Positions 13,888 to 13,984 of a DNA stretch of 13,984 nt are shown piece after piece. This DNA is from Desulfobacula sp. (GTDB lineage Bacteria > Desulfobacterota > Desulfobacteria > Desulfobacterales > Desulfobacteraceae). The position numbers were made by a program, and so were the translations under genes. Numbering within the stretch: the first letter of the stretch is position 1; the number at the start of each line of letters is the position of its first letter. Location of the stretch: positions 1 through 13,984 of the forward strand of contig JAGLNZ010000413.1 in assembly GCA_023139225.1 (NCBI GenBank). Direction: 5' to 3'. The notes below the pieces were generated by a model. It ran no database searches, was not told the DNA's origin, and saw only the letters and a program-made list of their open reading frames with translations.

Positions 13888-13982
13888 AAAGTTCCAAAGG
13901 TCTGTAATGGTTAAAATGGCAAATTGTTTGAGCGAGGAACGAGCGAGTTTTTGCCGTTCAATGGAAGACCTTTGAGAACTTT
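13888..13982 (+). repeat. Long imperfect hairpin element, copy B
   Basis: Nested inverted pairs are AAAGTTC/GAACTTT (13888-13894 with 13976-13982), CAAAGGTCT/AGACCTTTG (13895-13903 with 13966-13974, one bulged base between the two blocks) and AATGGCAAA/TTTGCCGTT (13915-13923 with 13950-13958, one G-T wobble). The loop at 13924-13949 is 26 nt and includes GAGCGAGGAACGAGCGAG, a GAGCGAG direct repeat with a 4-nt gap. It matches the loop of copy A in length and at 22 of 26 positions but runs on the opposite strand. The outer arms may continue beyond the window end. Confidence 0.75.
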
Positions 13983-13984
13983 AA

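Larger units (their letters stand above)
13469..13984. other. Gene-free region with tandem inverted-repeat elements
   Basis: Beyond the mltD promoter this stretch of about 515 bases has no coding region that I can support. 13469-13566 is AT-rich and featureless to my reading. From about 13569 to the window edge it consists almost entirely of three adjacent or nearly adjacent inverted-repeat structures, listed separately. The composition of 13560-13740 looks more GC-rich than the flanking intergenic DNA, which suggests a different origin (inference). Confidence 0.6.

Noticed and set aside
13569..13984. Integron attC sites
   Set aside because: A GCTTAAC matching the R' core consensus exists near 13673, but no paired GTTRRRY core is in the right place, and the conserved part is the loop rather than the arm ends, the reverse of attC sites.
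13569..13984. CRISPR array or retron msr-msd
   Set aside because: There are no regularly spaced direct repeats, the two repeat copies are inverted relative to each other, and no cas or reverse transcriptase gene is visible in the window.

Overview
The window looks like a chromosomal stretch from an AT-rich sulfate-reducing deltaproteobacterium (Desulfobacterota, probably a Desulfobacter/Desulfobacula-like member of the Desulfobacterales). This is inferred from the protein families: a hybrid CheA with a second CheW-like module and a C-terminal receiver, a HEAT-repeat/receiver fusion, and a short GNAT-type N-acetylglutamate synthase. No 16S or other marker is present, so the assignment is tentative.

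Almost everything is on the minus strand, so read from right to left. (1) 13402-13984 has no convincing gene. It holds the mltD promoter and three consecutive inverted-repeat elements. Two of these are long imperfect hairpins that share a 26-nt loop, in opposite orientations, although their stems differ in sequence. (2) 13401-10200 is a compact group: a LysM lytic transglycosylase lipoprotein (MltD-like), a tRNA-Arg(CCU) gene, and a U32-family TrhP/YegQ-like tRNA hydroxylation protein, separated by only 9 and 16 nt. (3) A sigma70-like promoter at 10140-10168 precedes a seven-gene cluster, cheA-cheW-cheB-cheR-HEAT/REC-pbp1A-argA (10071 down to 346). The genes are separated by at most about 31 nt, and the last three are joined by 1- and 4-base overlaps. 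(4) At 1-351 the 3' end of an unrecognised plus-strand gene runs convergently into argA; both stop codons lie within one TTATAA palindrome.

The che genes encode a nearly complete excitation and adaptation core: the kinase CheA, two forms of CheW-like coupling (CheW plus two P5-like modules in CheA), the methyltransferase CheR and the methylesterase CheB. There is no receptor gene and no free-standing CheY. The only receivers besides the one in CheB are fused to CheA and to a HEAT-repeat protein. The output may therefore be a protein-protein interaction platform rather than a classical flagellar-motor CheY. The translational chaining to a bifunctional penicillin-binding protein and an arginine-biosynthesis acetyltransferase is unusual. 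It may mean shared expression, or a chemosensory pathway linked to envelope growth.

The best candidate for something undescribed is the paired loop-conserved hairpin family at the right edge. It shows stem covariation with a fixed loop length, and the second copy may continue beyond the window.
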